DNA from: Ustilaginoidea virens
Lineage: Eukaryota > Ascomycota > Sordariomycetes > Hypocreales > Clavicipitaceae
Assembly: GCF_000687475.1 (NCBI RefSeq)
Contig: NC_057316.1
Span: 3,844,001 to 3,908,000, forward strand
DNA: 64,000 nucleotides
Direction: 5' to 3'
Positions 32,593 to 44,399 of the stretch are shown here, one piece after another (position 1 is the first letter of the stretch; every line of letters begins with the position of its first letter). Position numbers and translations under genes: made by a program. The notes under the pieces were generated by a model. That model was given only the letters and a program-made list of their open reading frames with translations, was not told the DNA's origin and made no database searches.

Positions 32593-34974
32593 AGGAGAGA
32601 TTGGAAAAAGACTGGAGACATCAAATTACCCGGCGAGACAACACACAACACACAACACACACATGCACACTGCACAGGGCACACCACCAACCACCAGACC
32701 CTCCTCCTCCTCCTCCACCACCACCACCACACCTCGCCGTCGACGTCGACCTTCCCTCGACAGAGTCCAGAGGGCCAGTCGACACATGACCTCTCCCCAC
32801 GGCTGATGCCCATGCTGCGCTACCGAGTGCTCCTCGCGTAGTCTTGGGACACGTTCTGCCAGCTTTGCAGATACGACGCGACACGGCGCGACACGACGCG
32901 ACACGACACGATACGACGGCAAGACACGATACTACGACACGGCACGGCACGGCATGGCATGGCACGACACGCTGTTGCTGCTCGGGATGCGATGCGATGC
33001 GATGCGAGGGAGAGGGGAGGGGAGGGGGGCAAAGAGGCTGCCTAGCTTCACCGTTCCCTCGCGCAAACGAGGGCTGGCTTGGCTGCTCAGGAGGCAATTA
33101 TCGTCGTGCGCAATGTCAACGGAGCTTCGAGGAGTCGAGACTCGAAAATGGGCCGAGGGCGTTGCGGCCCAGACACCACGTTTCATGCATGCGTGCCCGC
33201 ATCACAAGACGCGAACGAGCATGCAGGGATACTCTGGGCTCTGCAGTCGGCACTCCTCCGTACAGTCTGGTCCTGGAATTCCAGGGCAAGGCCAACGGAC
33301 CTCCCCAGGGGGCCACATGCTCCTGCAAAGACATCAAGATGATCAAGATGAGAGCCCACGACAGCCCACTCACTTTGTTTGCCCCCGTGATGCGTTGAGT
33401 CCAGTCCAGACTCCAACGCAACCGCGCCAGCCGAGATTTCGAATTCTTCTGCCCTTGCATTCATTCGCCCTTGCATCTCTGGCGCCGCCAACAGCAAGTT
33501 TAGTGCGCGCCGGGCAGTCAGGACAAGTTCGACCCTAGGCTCGGCCGAGGCAAGCCAGGCGGCTAAAGGCAGAATGCAGAATAGAATACATGGCGCAGCG
33601 AATGCAGGGGAGGCGGGTGATGGCGCATTGCTCCAATCGAGAACCGGATGTTCCTGTCCCTGCCTCCCTGTCCCCTGTCCCCTGCCTCCTTGTCCCTGCC
33701 CTAGTTACTCCGTCGCGGGGACACCGTCATGGTTCGTCATGGGACCCCTCGTAGACTGCTGCCACAGCTCCGGCAGCTCCGGCAGCTCCAGCGCCGCCGA
33801 CCAAACGCCCAGGGGCCAGGACCGCCATGTTGTCGACGCTGCACGGAGGGAAAGCGATATGTAGTACTGCAGGGTCTGGTAATTATTTATGCCTTTGTCG
33901 TGCTCACGGGACGGGTGACCCGTGCCAGGTGCTCCGTCAGGGACCCAGCCTCGTGCTATGTACTATGGTGTGTGTACTGGATGGTTGGTTGCATGCAAGG
34001 AGATTCTCCTAGAACCTGGTGGCGCCTGGTTAAAATCTCGCGGGCATTCAGCCAATACAAGCCATTCGCATTCCCTACCTGCGTTGGCAAATGGTACCAG
34101 CCGGCTCCGTTCTTTTCTCACAGACTTGGCTAGCGTTTCTAGGAAAAGCGCCATGCCTGGCCACGCGATATGCTCATGATGGCCAGTGGGAAAAGGAACA
34201 AAAAAAAAAAAAAAAGTGAGAGAACCAAAAAAAAAAAGAGACAAAAAAAAAAGGGTTACTTGATAAAGGGTGGCCCGTGCTCGGCGGTACGTATCCAAAG
34301 GTACCCCACCCCAAAGGTGCAACCTACCTCCCAGACAAGGTTCCGGGAGGGGACAAGTCAAGTCGAACTCCGAAAAACTACCGAAACCTATACCGGACGC
34401 ATGCGCCGTGCAAGCCCAGAGTCGACATGAGTGATTAGAGGCAGCGCAAAACCAGTACACACGGCATCAGCGAAACGATGCCATGCCTACATGTGCATGA
34501 CGCAAGTCGCCGGTTTGCTCTGCAAGAGCGACTTCGGAACAAGGGAGTCGTTCCTGGACGCTTGCATCCACTAGTCCCCAGCCCCTAAGCTTTCTGCCCG
34601 CATGCAATCCCTTCCTAGCCAAGAGGTACCGGTACCTAGGGACGTGCGAAAACTTCTGCCCAAAGGGCCAAGTCTCCCCCGCCAGCCAATCATGCCACGC
34701 CTCGCCACTCCGCTCCGAGACTAGCCCGATATGCCAGGTTACGTTCAGCTGTATACGTACGAAAGGGATAAGCCGGCGCACAGCTTTTGAACACGTGGGC
34801 AGCGCTTGCCGTGCTATTTCTCAACAGAACAAGAGAGAAGAGATGATGGCTGAACCCGAGTTGGATGAAGCGGCAACCTGAACCGCCCTTGCATGGAGGT
34901 TTTTAGTTGCGAACAAGCTGAGCTGGGGAAAAAAGGGCAAACAGATGGTTGCAATGAAAGTCTATAAGAGCAGC

Positions 34975-35650
34975 GTGTCTTGCCAGCGAATTTGAAACAA
35001 TCTCTTCTGATTTATTCCATAATCTACTATTTTCAGTATTACTTGGTTATATATTACGAGAAATCTTATGGTGATAATACTTTATTCTTGTGATAAGATC
35101 ACGTTTTTGTATTTTTATCTTTATATTAAGACATAAATAAGTACTCAGCATTTCATCTCTTACTATATTCCAGACTTTGATATTTTAACAAGTGAATGAT
35201 TTTTTAACTAGTTTATTTTCTGACTATGAATTATTATTGTAAATATATGATTTTTAATCACTGTTTCAATTACTATTATAATATGAAAAAAATATTTAAC
35301 TGCAAAATAAATCATGAAAATAATTAAAAAAAAAGAAAAACCAACTAGCTTCTTAAATAGTAAAATGCCACGTAATATACATATTGCACTAGTATAACTA
35401 CATAAAATATGAAAAAAACCAAGTGGATACGCGGCTTTTTATAGTAATATGCTATGAAATAAAATGTATCTTAAGTTATAAAAATAAAGTTTTCTTTAAA
35501 TATAATACTTGTCTTTTTATAAATAACTTAGATGCCAATGTAAGCTTAATATTTAAAGAAGGGTTTAAGTGCTATTAAAGTTTATCTAACGCCTTATTCC
35601 ATTCCTTTTCTTATCACAGCTTATTCTACTTACTTGTGACTTTTGGTAAT
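34975..35650. other. AT-rich island upstream of adhesin B
   Basis: A sharply bounded AT-rich block that ends about 60 bp before the adhesin B start codon. No coding frame or transposon protein is visible. By eye it does not align with the island upstream of adhesin A, but position and composition are alike. Confidence 0.8.
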
Positions 35651-35710
35651 AATCAGAGCCTGTACATATATTCCCCATGATAGAGACGGTTTGTCACTGA
35701 TAAAAGAGTA

Positions 35711-38700
35711 ATGATGCATCGGATACATGCGCGGTTCCTTGTGTTCTTGGGCACCTATGTCTGCCTGCTCGGGAGAGCCGGGGCTTCTATCCCCTGCCCA
35801 GACACTACCACAGTGAACTATCAGCCTCTGGAAGTCCGCTGCCAGCAAAACACCTACACATTAACGGGAATCTAGTAAGTGCCGCGAGCCCGCTGCTTCC
35901 CCATCTCCTCCCCCTCGGGAACTGACAGACGGGCAACAAGCGTCGATACACCCTGCGTAAGCGCGCCGTTAGCTTCCACCGTATACACAGTTGCCACCAC
36001 CGTCGCGCAACCGGCGAGCACCGCCGCCGCCGCCGGCAAATGCGAGCTCCCGGCCCAGATCTCGGGCTTCAAGCTCTACGGATGCGCCGTCTCGGCCGCC
36101 GGGTTCGCGGGCCTCGCAAAGATCGCCACGAGCCAGGCCATGACCCTCGAGGCATGCGCCAGCTCCTGCGGCAAGACCTTCTTCGGCGTGTACAGCAGGT
36201 GAGTGCCAGCCCGGGCCTTTCTGGTTCTGCGAGGGGGGGGGCGCCCGGAAGAGACGCTAACCGCGCGGCGAAACGACAACAGCGACTGCTACTGCGGCGA
36301 CGCGGCGGGCGCCGATGTCGTCGCCATCGCCCCGGACCAGTGCAGCACCTCGTGTCCCGGAAACGGCCGGTTCTGCTGCGGCGGGATACCGAAGCGGGGG
36401 GCGTCGGGGAACATCCTGAAGCGGCAGTCGGCAGCCTCCGCCGTGGCGCTGTCCCTGTATCAGCGGATTTCGGACGCGAGGCCGGACGGCGGCAGCACCC
36501 AGACGACCGGCGGGCCGGCGACCGGGGGATACGTTACCCTGACGCAGGTCCTGACCGGCACGAATGCCGTGCCTACGACGGTGACGATCCCGCCCTCGGG
36601 CACTGCCCCGGGCTCGGTTATTATTCAAACGCCGCCCGGAGGGCAGTACGTCACTCTGACGCAACCTCTTAGCGGCACCAATGGCGTGCCTGTCACGCTG
36701 ACGATCCCGCCCAGCGGCACGTTTCCCGGGACCGTCATCATCCAGACCCCGGCGGCTTCCGCGGCTTCCGCGGCTTTTGTGACCCTCACGCAGCCCCTGA
36801 CTGGCACGAATGGCGTGCCGACGACAATCACCATACCCCCGAGCGGTACGGCGCCAGGCACCGTCCTTATCCAGACGCCGGTGACGTCCAGGGGTTTCGT
36901 CACGCTGACGCAGCCCCTGACCGGTACCAACAGCGTGCCTACCACCATCACCATCCCCCCTAGTGGCACGCTTCCCGGCACCGTCATCATCCAGACGCCG
37001 CCGGGACTGTATGTTACACTGACGCAGTTTTTCATCGGCACCAGCGGCACGGCCGTGACAGTTACCATCCCGCCCAGCGGCACGATCCCGGGGACTATCA
37101 TCATCCAGACACCGCACGTGCCGGATGTATTCGTCACCATTACCCAGCCCATCACCGGCACCAACAGCATCGCTGCTACGATAACCATACCGCCTAGCGG
37201 CACGGTTCCGGGGACTGTTATCATCCAGACGCCAGTCAAGCCGTACGTTACGCTTACCCAGCCGCTCACCGGTACCAACAGCTTGCCTACCACGTTGACC
37301 ATCCCCCCGAGCGGGACAGCCCCTGGTTCCATCATCATCGTAACGCCGGCAGGGGGAGCATTTGTGACTCTCACGCAAGCCTTGACAGGTACGAATACCG
37401 CGCCTACCACGGTTACTATCCCCCCTAGCGGTACCGTTCCAGGCACCATTATTATCCAGACGCCGGCGGGAGGCTTGTACGTCACTCTCACGCAGCCTTT
37501 CTCCGGTACAATAAGCGTGCCGACTACTCTTACTATTCCCCCGAGTGGCACCAACCCAGGCAGCGTAGTTATTATTACGCCGCCGGCGGCAACCGGCATG
37601 GTCACAATCACTCAGCTATTTAGCGGCTCTCTTACCATTCCTACCACTTTGACCATCCCCCCTAGTGGCACAAACCCAGGCAGTATAGTCATCATTACGC
37701 CGCCGGCGGCAACCGGCATGGTCACAATCACTCAGCTGTTTAGCGGCTCTCTTACCATTCCTACCACTTTGACCATCCCCCCTAGCGGCACAAACCCAGG
37801 CAGTGTGGTTATTATAACTCCACCGGTGGCAACTGGAATAGTAACGCTTATACAGCCATTTAGCGGCTCCCTCACAATGCCCACGACTATAACCATTCCA
37901 CCTAGCGGCACCAACCTAGGAAGCGTAGTCATAATCACACCACCGGCAACTGGCATAGTGACGCTCACCCAAGTATTTAGCGGATCGCTTACAATTGCCA
38001 CGACTATAACTATTCCACCTAGCGGCACCAACCCAGGCAGCGTAGTTATCGTAACCCCGCCAGTAGCAACTAATATAGTTACTCTTGTACAGCCATTTAG
38101 CGGCTCCCTTACAATACCCACGACTATAACTATTCCGCCCAGCGGAACTAATCCCGGCAGCGTGGTTATCATTACGCCGCCAGCAGCAACAGGCATGGTG
38201 ACGGTGATGCAGCCATTTAGCGGATCCCTTACAGTAGCCACGACTATAACTATCCCCCCCAGTGGCACCAACCCAGGCAGCGTAGTTATTGTAACCCCAC
38301 CAGTAGTGAGTATAGTTACGCTTCTACAACCCTTTAGCGGCTCTCTTACAATACCCACGACTATTACTATCCCACCTAGCGGCACCAACCCGGGTAGCGT
38401 CGTTATAATTACGCCGCCGGCAAGTGGCATGGTTACACTTACGCAGGCATTCAGCGGCTCGCTTACATTTGCTACCACCATAACTGTTCCCCCAAGCGGC
38501 ACCAACCCAGGCAGTATAGTCATCATTACGCCGCCGGCGGCAACCGGCATGGTTACGCTTATACAGCCATTTAGCGGCTCTCTCACAATACCCACGACTA
38601 TTACCATTCCACCTAGCGGCACCAACCTGGGCAGCGTGGTCATACTTACGCCGCCGGCAAGTGGCATGGTTACACTTACGCAGGCATTTAGCGGCTCTCT

Positions 38701-41700
38701 TACTGTTGCCACTACCATGACTATTCCCCCCAGCGGCACCAACCTAGGGAGCGTAGTCATTATAACGCCGCCAGCGGCGACAGGCATAATAACGCTCACG
38801 CAACCATTTAGCGGGTCACTAACAGTGGCTACAACAATAACTATTCCGCCAAGCGGGACTAACCTAGGCAGCGTCATTGTCATTACACCGCCAGCTGCAA
38901 CCGGCATGATCACGCTTGTACAGCCATTTAGCGGATCGCTCACAGTTGCTACTACAATTACTATTCTGCCTAGCGGTACTAATCTGGGAAGTATAGTCAT
39001 CGTTACGCCACCGGCGGCAACCGGCATGGTTACGCTTACACAGGCATTCAGCGGCTCGCTTACAGTTGCCACTACTATGACTATTCCCCCCAGCGGCACC
39101 AACCCAGGCAGTATAGTCATCATTACGCCGCCGGCGGCAACCGGCATGGTTACGCTTATACAGCCGTTTAGCGGCTCTCTTACAATGCCTACAACTATTA
39201 CTATCCCGGCTAGCGGCACCAACCCGGGCAGCGTAGTCATAATTACGCCGCCAGCAAGTGGTATGGTTACATTAACACAGGTATTTAGCGGCTCTCTTAC
39301 CATTGCTACTACTTTAACTATTCCGCCTAGCGGCACCAACCCAGGCAGCGTGGTTATTATTACACCGCCAGTAGCAACTGGCATGGTCACTATTACACAG
39401 CCGTTTAGCGGCTCCCTCACCGTTGCTACAACCGTCACTATCCCCCCTAGCGGCACTAACCTAGGTAGCGTGGTAGTCATTACGCCGCCGGCAAGTGGCA
39501 TGGTGACCATTACGCAGGTATTCAGTGGCTCTCTGACAGTTCCTACTACTTTGACTATCCCCCCTAGCGGAACAAACCCAGGCAGCGTGGTCATTATCAC
39601 GCCGCCAGCGGCAACAGGCATGGTGACACTGATACAGCCGTTTAGCGGCTCTCTTACCATTGCTACTACTTTAACTATTCCGCCTAGCGGAACCAACCTA
39701 GGCAGCGTGGTCATTATCACGCCGCCAGCGGCAACAGGCATGGTCACTATTATACAGCCATTTAGCGGATCTCTTACCGTTGCTACTACTCTAACTATTC
39801 CGCCTAGCGGAACCAATCTAGGCAGCGTGGTCATTATCACGCCGCCGGCGGCAACAGGCATGGTGACGCTGATACAGCCGTTTAGCGGCTCTCTTACCGT
39901 GGCCACAACCGTTACCATCCCCCCTAGCGGAACCAACCTAGGCAGCGTGATTATTATTACGCCGCCGGCGGCAACCGGCGTAGTGACGGTAATGCAGCCA
40001 TTTAGCGGATCGCTTACCATAGCCACTACTATTACCATCCCCCCTAGCGGCACCAACTTGGGCAGCGTGGTTATTATAACCCCACCAGCGGCAACTGGCA
40101 TAATTACGCTAACACGGGCATTTAGCGGCTCTCTTACAGTACCTACTACTATTACCATTCCACCTAGCGGAACCAACGTAGGGAGCGTAGTCATCATTAC
40201 CCCGCCAGCGGCGACAGGCATGGTTACTATCACACAGCCATTTAGCGGATCGCTGACAGTTGCCACAACTATAACTATTCCGCCCAGCGGCACCATCCCA
40301 GGCAGCGTGGTCATTATCACGCCGCCGGTGGTAGCGACAGGCATGGTGACGGTGATGCTGCCATTCAGCGGCTCCCTTACAGTGGCCACTACCGTTACCA
40401 TCCCCCCTAGCGGCACCAACCCGGGCAGCGTGGTCATCATAACCCCGCCTGCGGCAACTGGCATGATTACGCTAACACAGGCATTTAGCGGCTCTCTTAC
40501 AGTACCTACAACCATTACTATTCCGCCTAGCGGGACTAATATAGGGAGCATAGTCATCATTACCCCGCCGGCGGCGACAGGCATGGTGACGGTGACCCAG
40601 CCATTTAGCGGATCGCTTACCGTGGCCACAACCGTCACCATCCCCCCTAGCGGCACCAACCCAGGTAGCGTGGTCATCGTAACCCCGCCAGCGGCAACGG
40701 GCATGATCACTATTACCCAGGCATTTAGCGGGTCGCTCACAGCGGCTACTACCATCACAATCCCCCCTAGCGGCACTAACCTAGGCAGCGTGGTCATTGT
40801 TACGCCGCCGGCGGCGACAGGCATGGTTACGCTCACGCAGCTCTTCAGCGGGTCTCTTACCGTACCCACCACCATCACCGTTCCCCCGAGCGGCACCAAC
40901 CCCGGCAGCGTGGTCATCGTCACGCCGCCGCCACCGGCAACTGGGCCGTACATCACCCTCACGCAGGCGGCCACCGGCAACAACACCATGGCCACCACGC
41001 AGACGATTCCCCCCAGCGGCACCGTCCCAGGCACCGTCATTGTCTTCACGCCTCCCGCCATCGTCCCGTTTGTCACCCTGACGCAGATCCTCACCGGCAC
41101 CAACATGGTGCCTTCCACCGTCACGATCCCGCCCAACGGCACAGTCCCCGGCAGCGTCATCATCATGACACCGCCAATGTCATACGTCACGGTCTTCCAG
41201 GTTGCGACGGTAACCGCCACAGCTACCATCACCCTGTCGCCAAACGGCACAGGTCCCGGCACAGTCGTTATCCAGAATCCTCTAAGCACCGGGGGTGCTT
41301 GCCCAGTTGCGACGTCTTGTCCTCCTAGTGGGCTAAACATCGATTATTATGCTAATGGCTTTTACCCTAGTGGCTATCGGGCCGGAAGCCCAAACCCGGC
41401 ATATTACCTTGCGCAAAACCTCACTCCTATAGCATCCGCCCTTACTAACTATACTTATTTTCCTTTGAATACCGACTCTACTCCCGCGACTGGCGCGTAT
41501 ACTGGCGTAGTAAGGTACCCTAATAATCCGTTTACATACTATATAGGCTGGGTGCAGCCAGTGAACGGCGGCATCATGGTTGATGCCAACAACTTTACCC
41601 TTGTGTACTCTGGATTCTATCGTGCTCCTCTTACTGGGCAATATAAATTCTGCATCACCAATGTTGACGACGGAGCTGATCTATTCCTGGGGGCCGGGAA

Positions 41701-41938
41701 TGCCTTTAATTGCTCTGGTCAGTTAAGTGCCGTTTCACGCGTCTCGGGAACTACCTGGCCTGGTGCTACTTGCATCACGCAGAACCTCCTCCAAGGGCTT
41801 TTCTATCCCCTGAGGATTGTTTATGGAAATAGCGCAGGGCGTTCTGGGTTAGACTTTACGATTCAGCCGCCCGGGATGATCGCGACGTATAATTTTCAGG
41901 GCCTGGCGTATCCTCTCTCGTGCGCGCAATATCTGTAG
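35711..41938 (+). CDS. Giant repeat adhesin B: signal peptide, WSC-like domain, ~40 repeats, one GLEYA domain
   Basis: Three exons (35711-35874, 35941-36198, 36283-41938) give 2025 residues; a second ATG at 35714 is equally possible. The signal peptide (RFLVFLGTYVCLLGRAGA) is followed by VNYQPLEV, as in adhesin A. The WSC-like domain (about 90-185; FKLYGC, MTLEACASSCGK, DCYCGD, CCGG) is again split by intron 2, and both introns are phase 2. Residues about 220-1811 are some 40 tandem units of about 40 residues; the first eight are VTLTQPLTGTN-type and the rest VTLTQPFSGSLTVATT-type with PPSGTNxGS. A single C-terminal GLEYA-type domain (about 1818-2025) contains FYRAPLTGQYKF and DDGADLFLG. No GPI signal is visible. 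It is paralogous to adhesin A, and surface adhesion is inferred from the domain set. Confidence 0.88.
36520..41290 (+). repeat. Tandem array of ~40 units of ~117-120 bp inside adhesin B
   Basis: Two repeat subtypes are segregated: an older TGTN-type at both ends (36520-37500 and 40940-41290) and a homogenised FSGSL-type in the middle. Single-base differences between neighbours are mostly synonymous. The ends-old, middle-new pattern is typical of arrays growing by internal duplication. Confidence 0.92.
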
Positions 41939-43387
41939 AATTTCCATGATAGCTTATAAAACCTTCCGTAATGTAAATATACCAAAACAGCGCCGCTAGT
42001 AATAACGCATGCGCTATTCTGTACGTGGAAAGATTGGCGCGCCTGATGACACTACCGGGTGCCAGACCAAGCGCCGAGACGAAAGAGGCCAAGCAAGAGC
42101 AAGAGAGCACGGGTATTTGTGGTGGTGTATAATGTCGAGGGCTATATTTATAGGCTCCAGTCTGTTTAATGCTCAGTTTAAGCCGCCTTTGTGTGCCCCT
42201 TTATTATGCGCAGTCTGGCGAGGTGGCCGAGCTGTATGCTGGCCGGCCCTATGAGTCATGTACCAGATATATAGGTGGTCACTTCTCCCTTCTTCTAGAT
42301 ACCTGCTAGCTATAATCATCATCTTCCTTTTCTAGCATCATTGTGTTTCTGCTGCACATGACAGATGAAACTCGCAACTCATATGGATACCGGCTGACTG
42401 TCGACGAACAAGATTCCGGCGGGCAGCAAGCGACGTGCATGCATGCCGTCAGTCAGTCCCGGCTCCATTGACCCCAGTCAGCCCAGCCACACTGGCGCGC
42501 TGAAACAGGAAATCCACCAACGTATGATTTTTCTCGTAAGCAGACCGGAAGAATTGCATCCATCCGTAATGCCCCGTCGTGGAATTTTGCTTGGCCGGCT
42601 CTGACCCGGGCCCGCTCGGCTGCAGACTGACTCAGCAGCGGGGCGGCTGGGTCAAACGCCGGGCTGCCAAGCTGCCACGCTGCCACGCTGCCACGCCGCC
42701 GCGCCACATGCCACGTGTTTCTCGCTTACCCCCGGTGCCGATCTAGCCTTTTCCGTTCTCCCGCACCAATGGAAACGCCGGTCCGCTAGTGTGCCGATAC
42801 GTGCCAAGATCCCGCTTGGCATCGTGCCGCGGAGAAGCCCGGCCTTCCAAGCTTAAGCTGGCTACTGTGCCTGTGCTGGGCCAAGGTTCCTCGCATGCCA
42901 TGCAGATCGCAGCATCAACTTACAGAGTATACATGCCACGACATCTAGATCCCCCGATGCGAGCGACACGTTGCGCCCCGCACAATCCCAATCCTAGGCA
43001 TTTTCCGCCGCCTTGATAGGTTGGGCGGCTGGCCTGCGGCGCCACGGGCTGAAGTCTATTTCGTGTCTGACTAGCGGTCGCCGGTGTTGGCGCCGCCGGC
43101 GAAGCTGATGATGGTTGATGCCGACCTTTTGGCGCAAAAACTCGGCTCGTGCCAGACTTTCCAGCCAAGGTCAAAAGACTCGCGTGTATACTCACTCACG
43201 TATATATATATATATACTCGTATGTTTCGAGCTTGATGCCTGCTTTGGCTTGACGTTCATCTTGCGCTCGTCCAACCCGTCAGCAACCCGCCATCAAAGC
43301 ACCCCCAAGCAGCTCATCTTGGCCCGCAACGTCAATCCGATTTCTTCTTCTCTTCTTCTTCACCCCCGTGCGCCTTTCAGACTGACC
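41939..43387. other. Intergenic region downstream of adhesin B
   Basis: No gene is supported over 1.4 kb. It contains CCACGCTG-type short repeats at 42665-42705 and a TA microsatellite (43200-43217) in the presumed promoter of the next gene. Confidence 0.6.
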
Positions 43388-44399
43388 ATGGTTTTTCTTC
43401 TGCCCCTAGCCCTTGCTGGCGCCGTGGCTGCCGCGCCCAATGCCCCATCCTCAAAGGCTTCAGTCCCCAGCTCTGTTTATGTCAACGGAAAGCTGGCCGT
43501 AGCGCAGCCTCTTGGCGTCTCCGCCATGTCGGGCACCGCCTCCACCTCAGTCTCTTGCAGCGTTGGCGACGACGTGCTCGAGTGTGCCAACAAGGTGTAC
43601 AAGAACATTCAGGTGTCCAGTGATGCAGTGTCGGGGAGCCATTCCGCCGTGAATATCCGAGTCTCAATAAACGACCTTTATACCGGCTTCGTGGACGTGG
43701 CTTGGGACACCAAACTATCCGAATGTGTCGTCACCCCCGAAGTGGTCTATGAGGGCGAGGGAGTCTTTTGCAACTCCAAGAGTAGGTTTTTCTTCTTGGA
43801 AAAGACGTAATGTGTAGCATTGGTATTTGCATATATATATGCAATGCATACATATACCCCAGTGTACGTCTGTATAGTCCAGGCTAACCGTTGTGAAACC
43901 AGGCTGTCAGCAGGGAATGAAGTTCAAAAATAAAAAAGTCGACACCTACAGCCGGGGCTTTGCAGTTGGCGCTACGGTTTCGCCTCAGCAGCCGCTCAAG
44001 GTCGTCGCCTCTCCCGTCACCCCCGAATTCAACGAGAACTGGACCAAGTCCGTCGCCGCCGAGTCGACTGTCGAGCGCCGTATGCGCTTGGAAGCTGGTC
44101 AGGTTTGCTTCCCATCTACAGTCCAGTTGCGCGTGGACTGCCAGCAGACAATCACCGTGAAGCCAGCCGGCAACCCCCCTTACATGGTCACGTACTATAT
44201 TGCTATGCCTCCGCAGTTGGGTCAGTTCCCCATGTCGGATATCTGCAAGCATTACAAGCCTGGTTCGGGCACCGACAGCAGCTACGTGACCAGCGATGAC
44301 TTGAGCAAGCTCTGTGACACCAAGGCTTCAAAAGTCAGCTTCTACGCTACCCTTCAGGACGGTAATCCTTGGTCGATGGAAGGATGCATGCGATCCTGA
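43388..44399 (+). CDS. Secreted protein of unknown family
   Basis: Two exons (43388-43781 and 43903-44399) give 296 residues; the donor is GTAGGT, the branch site GGCTAACC near 43882 and the acceptor CCAG, joining codons to read NSKSCQQGM. A signal peptide is clear (MVFLLPLALAGAVAAAPNA). The mature protein has scattered cysteines (SCSVGDD, LECANK, ECVVTP, FCNS, SCQQ, VCFP, VDCQQ, DICK, KLCD, GCMRS), giving about ten that could pair. It has no transmembrane segment, GPI signal or recognisable catalytic motif. I do not recognise the family. Its position just downstream of adhesin B adds to the secreted character of this part of the window. Confidence 0.75.

Larger units (their letters stand above)
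32123..34974. other. Repeat-rich, gene-free region between GH28 and adhesin B
   Basis: No gene is supported over 2.8 kb. The first kilobase upstream of GH28 is dense in simple repeats: 14-bp units (32319-32416), GGGGAGA units (32531-32590), CA-rich runs (32640-32665), and CGACACGA/GGCATGGCA units (32874-33005). Further right there are A-runs (34200-34255). Open frames in this region are products of repeats. Confidence 0.6.

Noticed and set aside
37732..41340. Very long minus-strand open frame as a gene
   Set aside because: It is the antisense of the adhesin B repeats; the plus strand has signal peptide, introns and domains, and the antisense frame has none of these.
42215..42290. tRNA-like A box (GGTGGCCGAGCTG)
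   Set aside because: No B box (GGTTCRANNCC) follows and no cloverleaf can be drawn.
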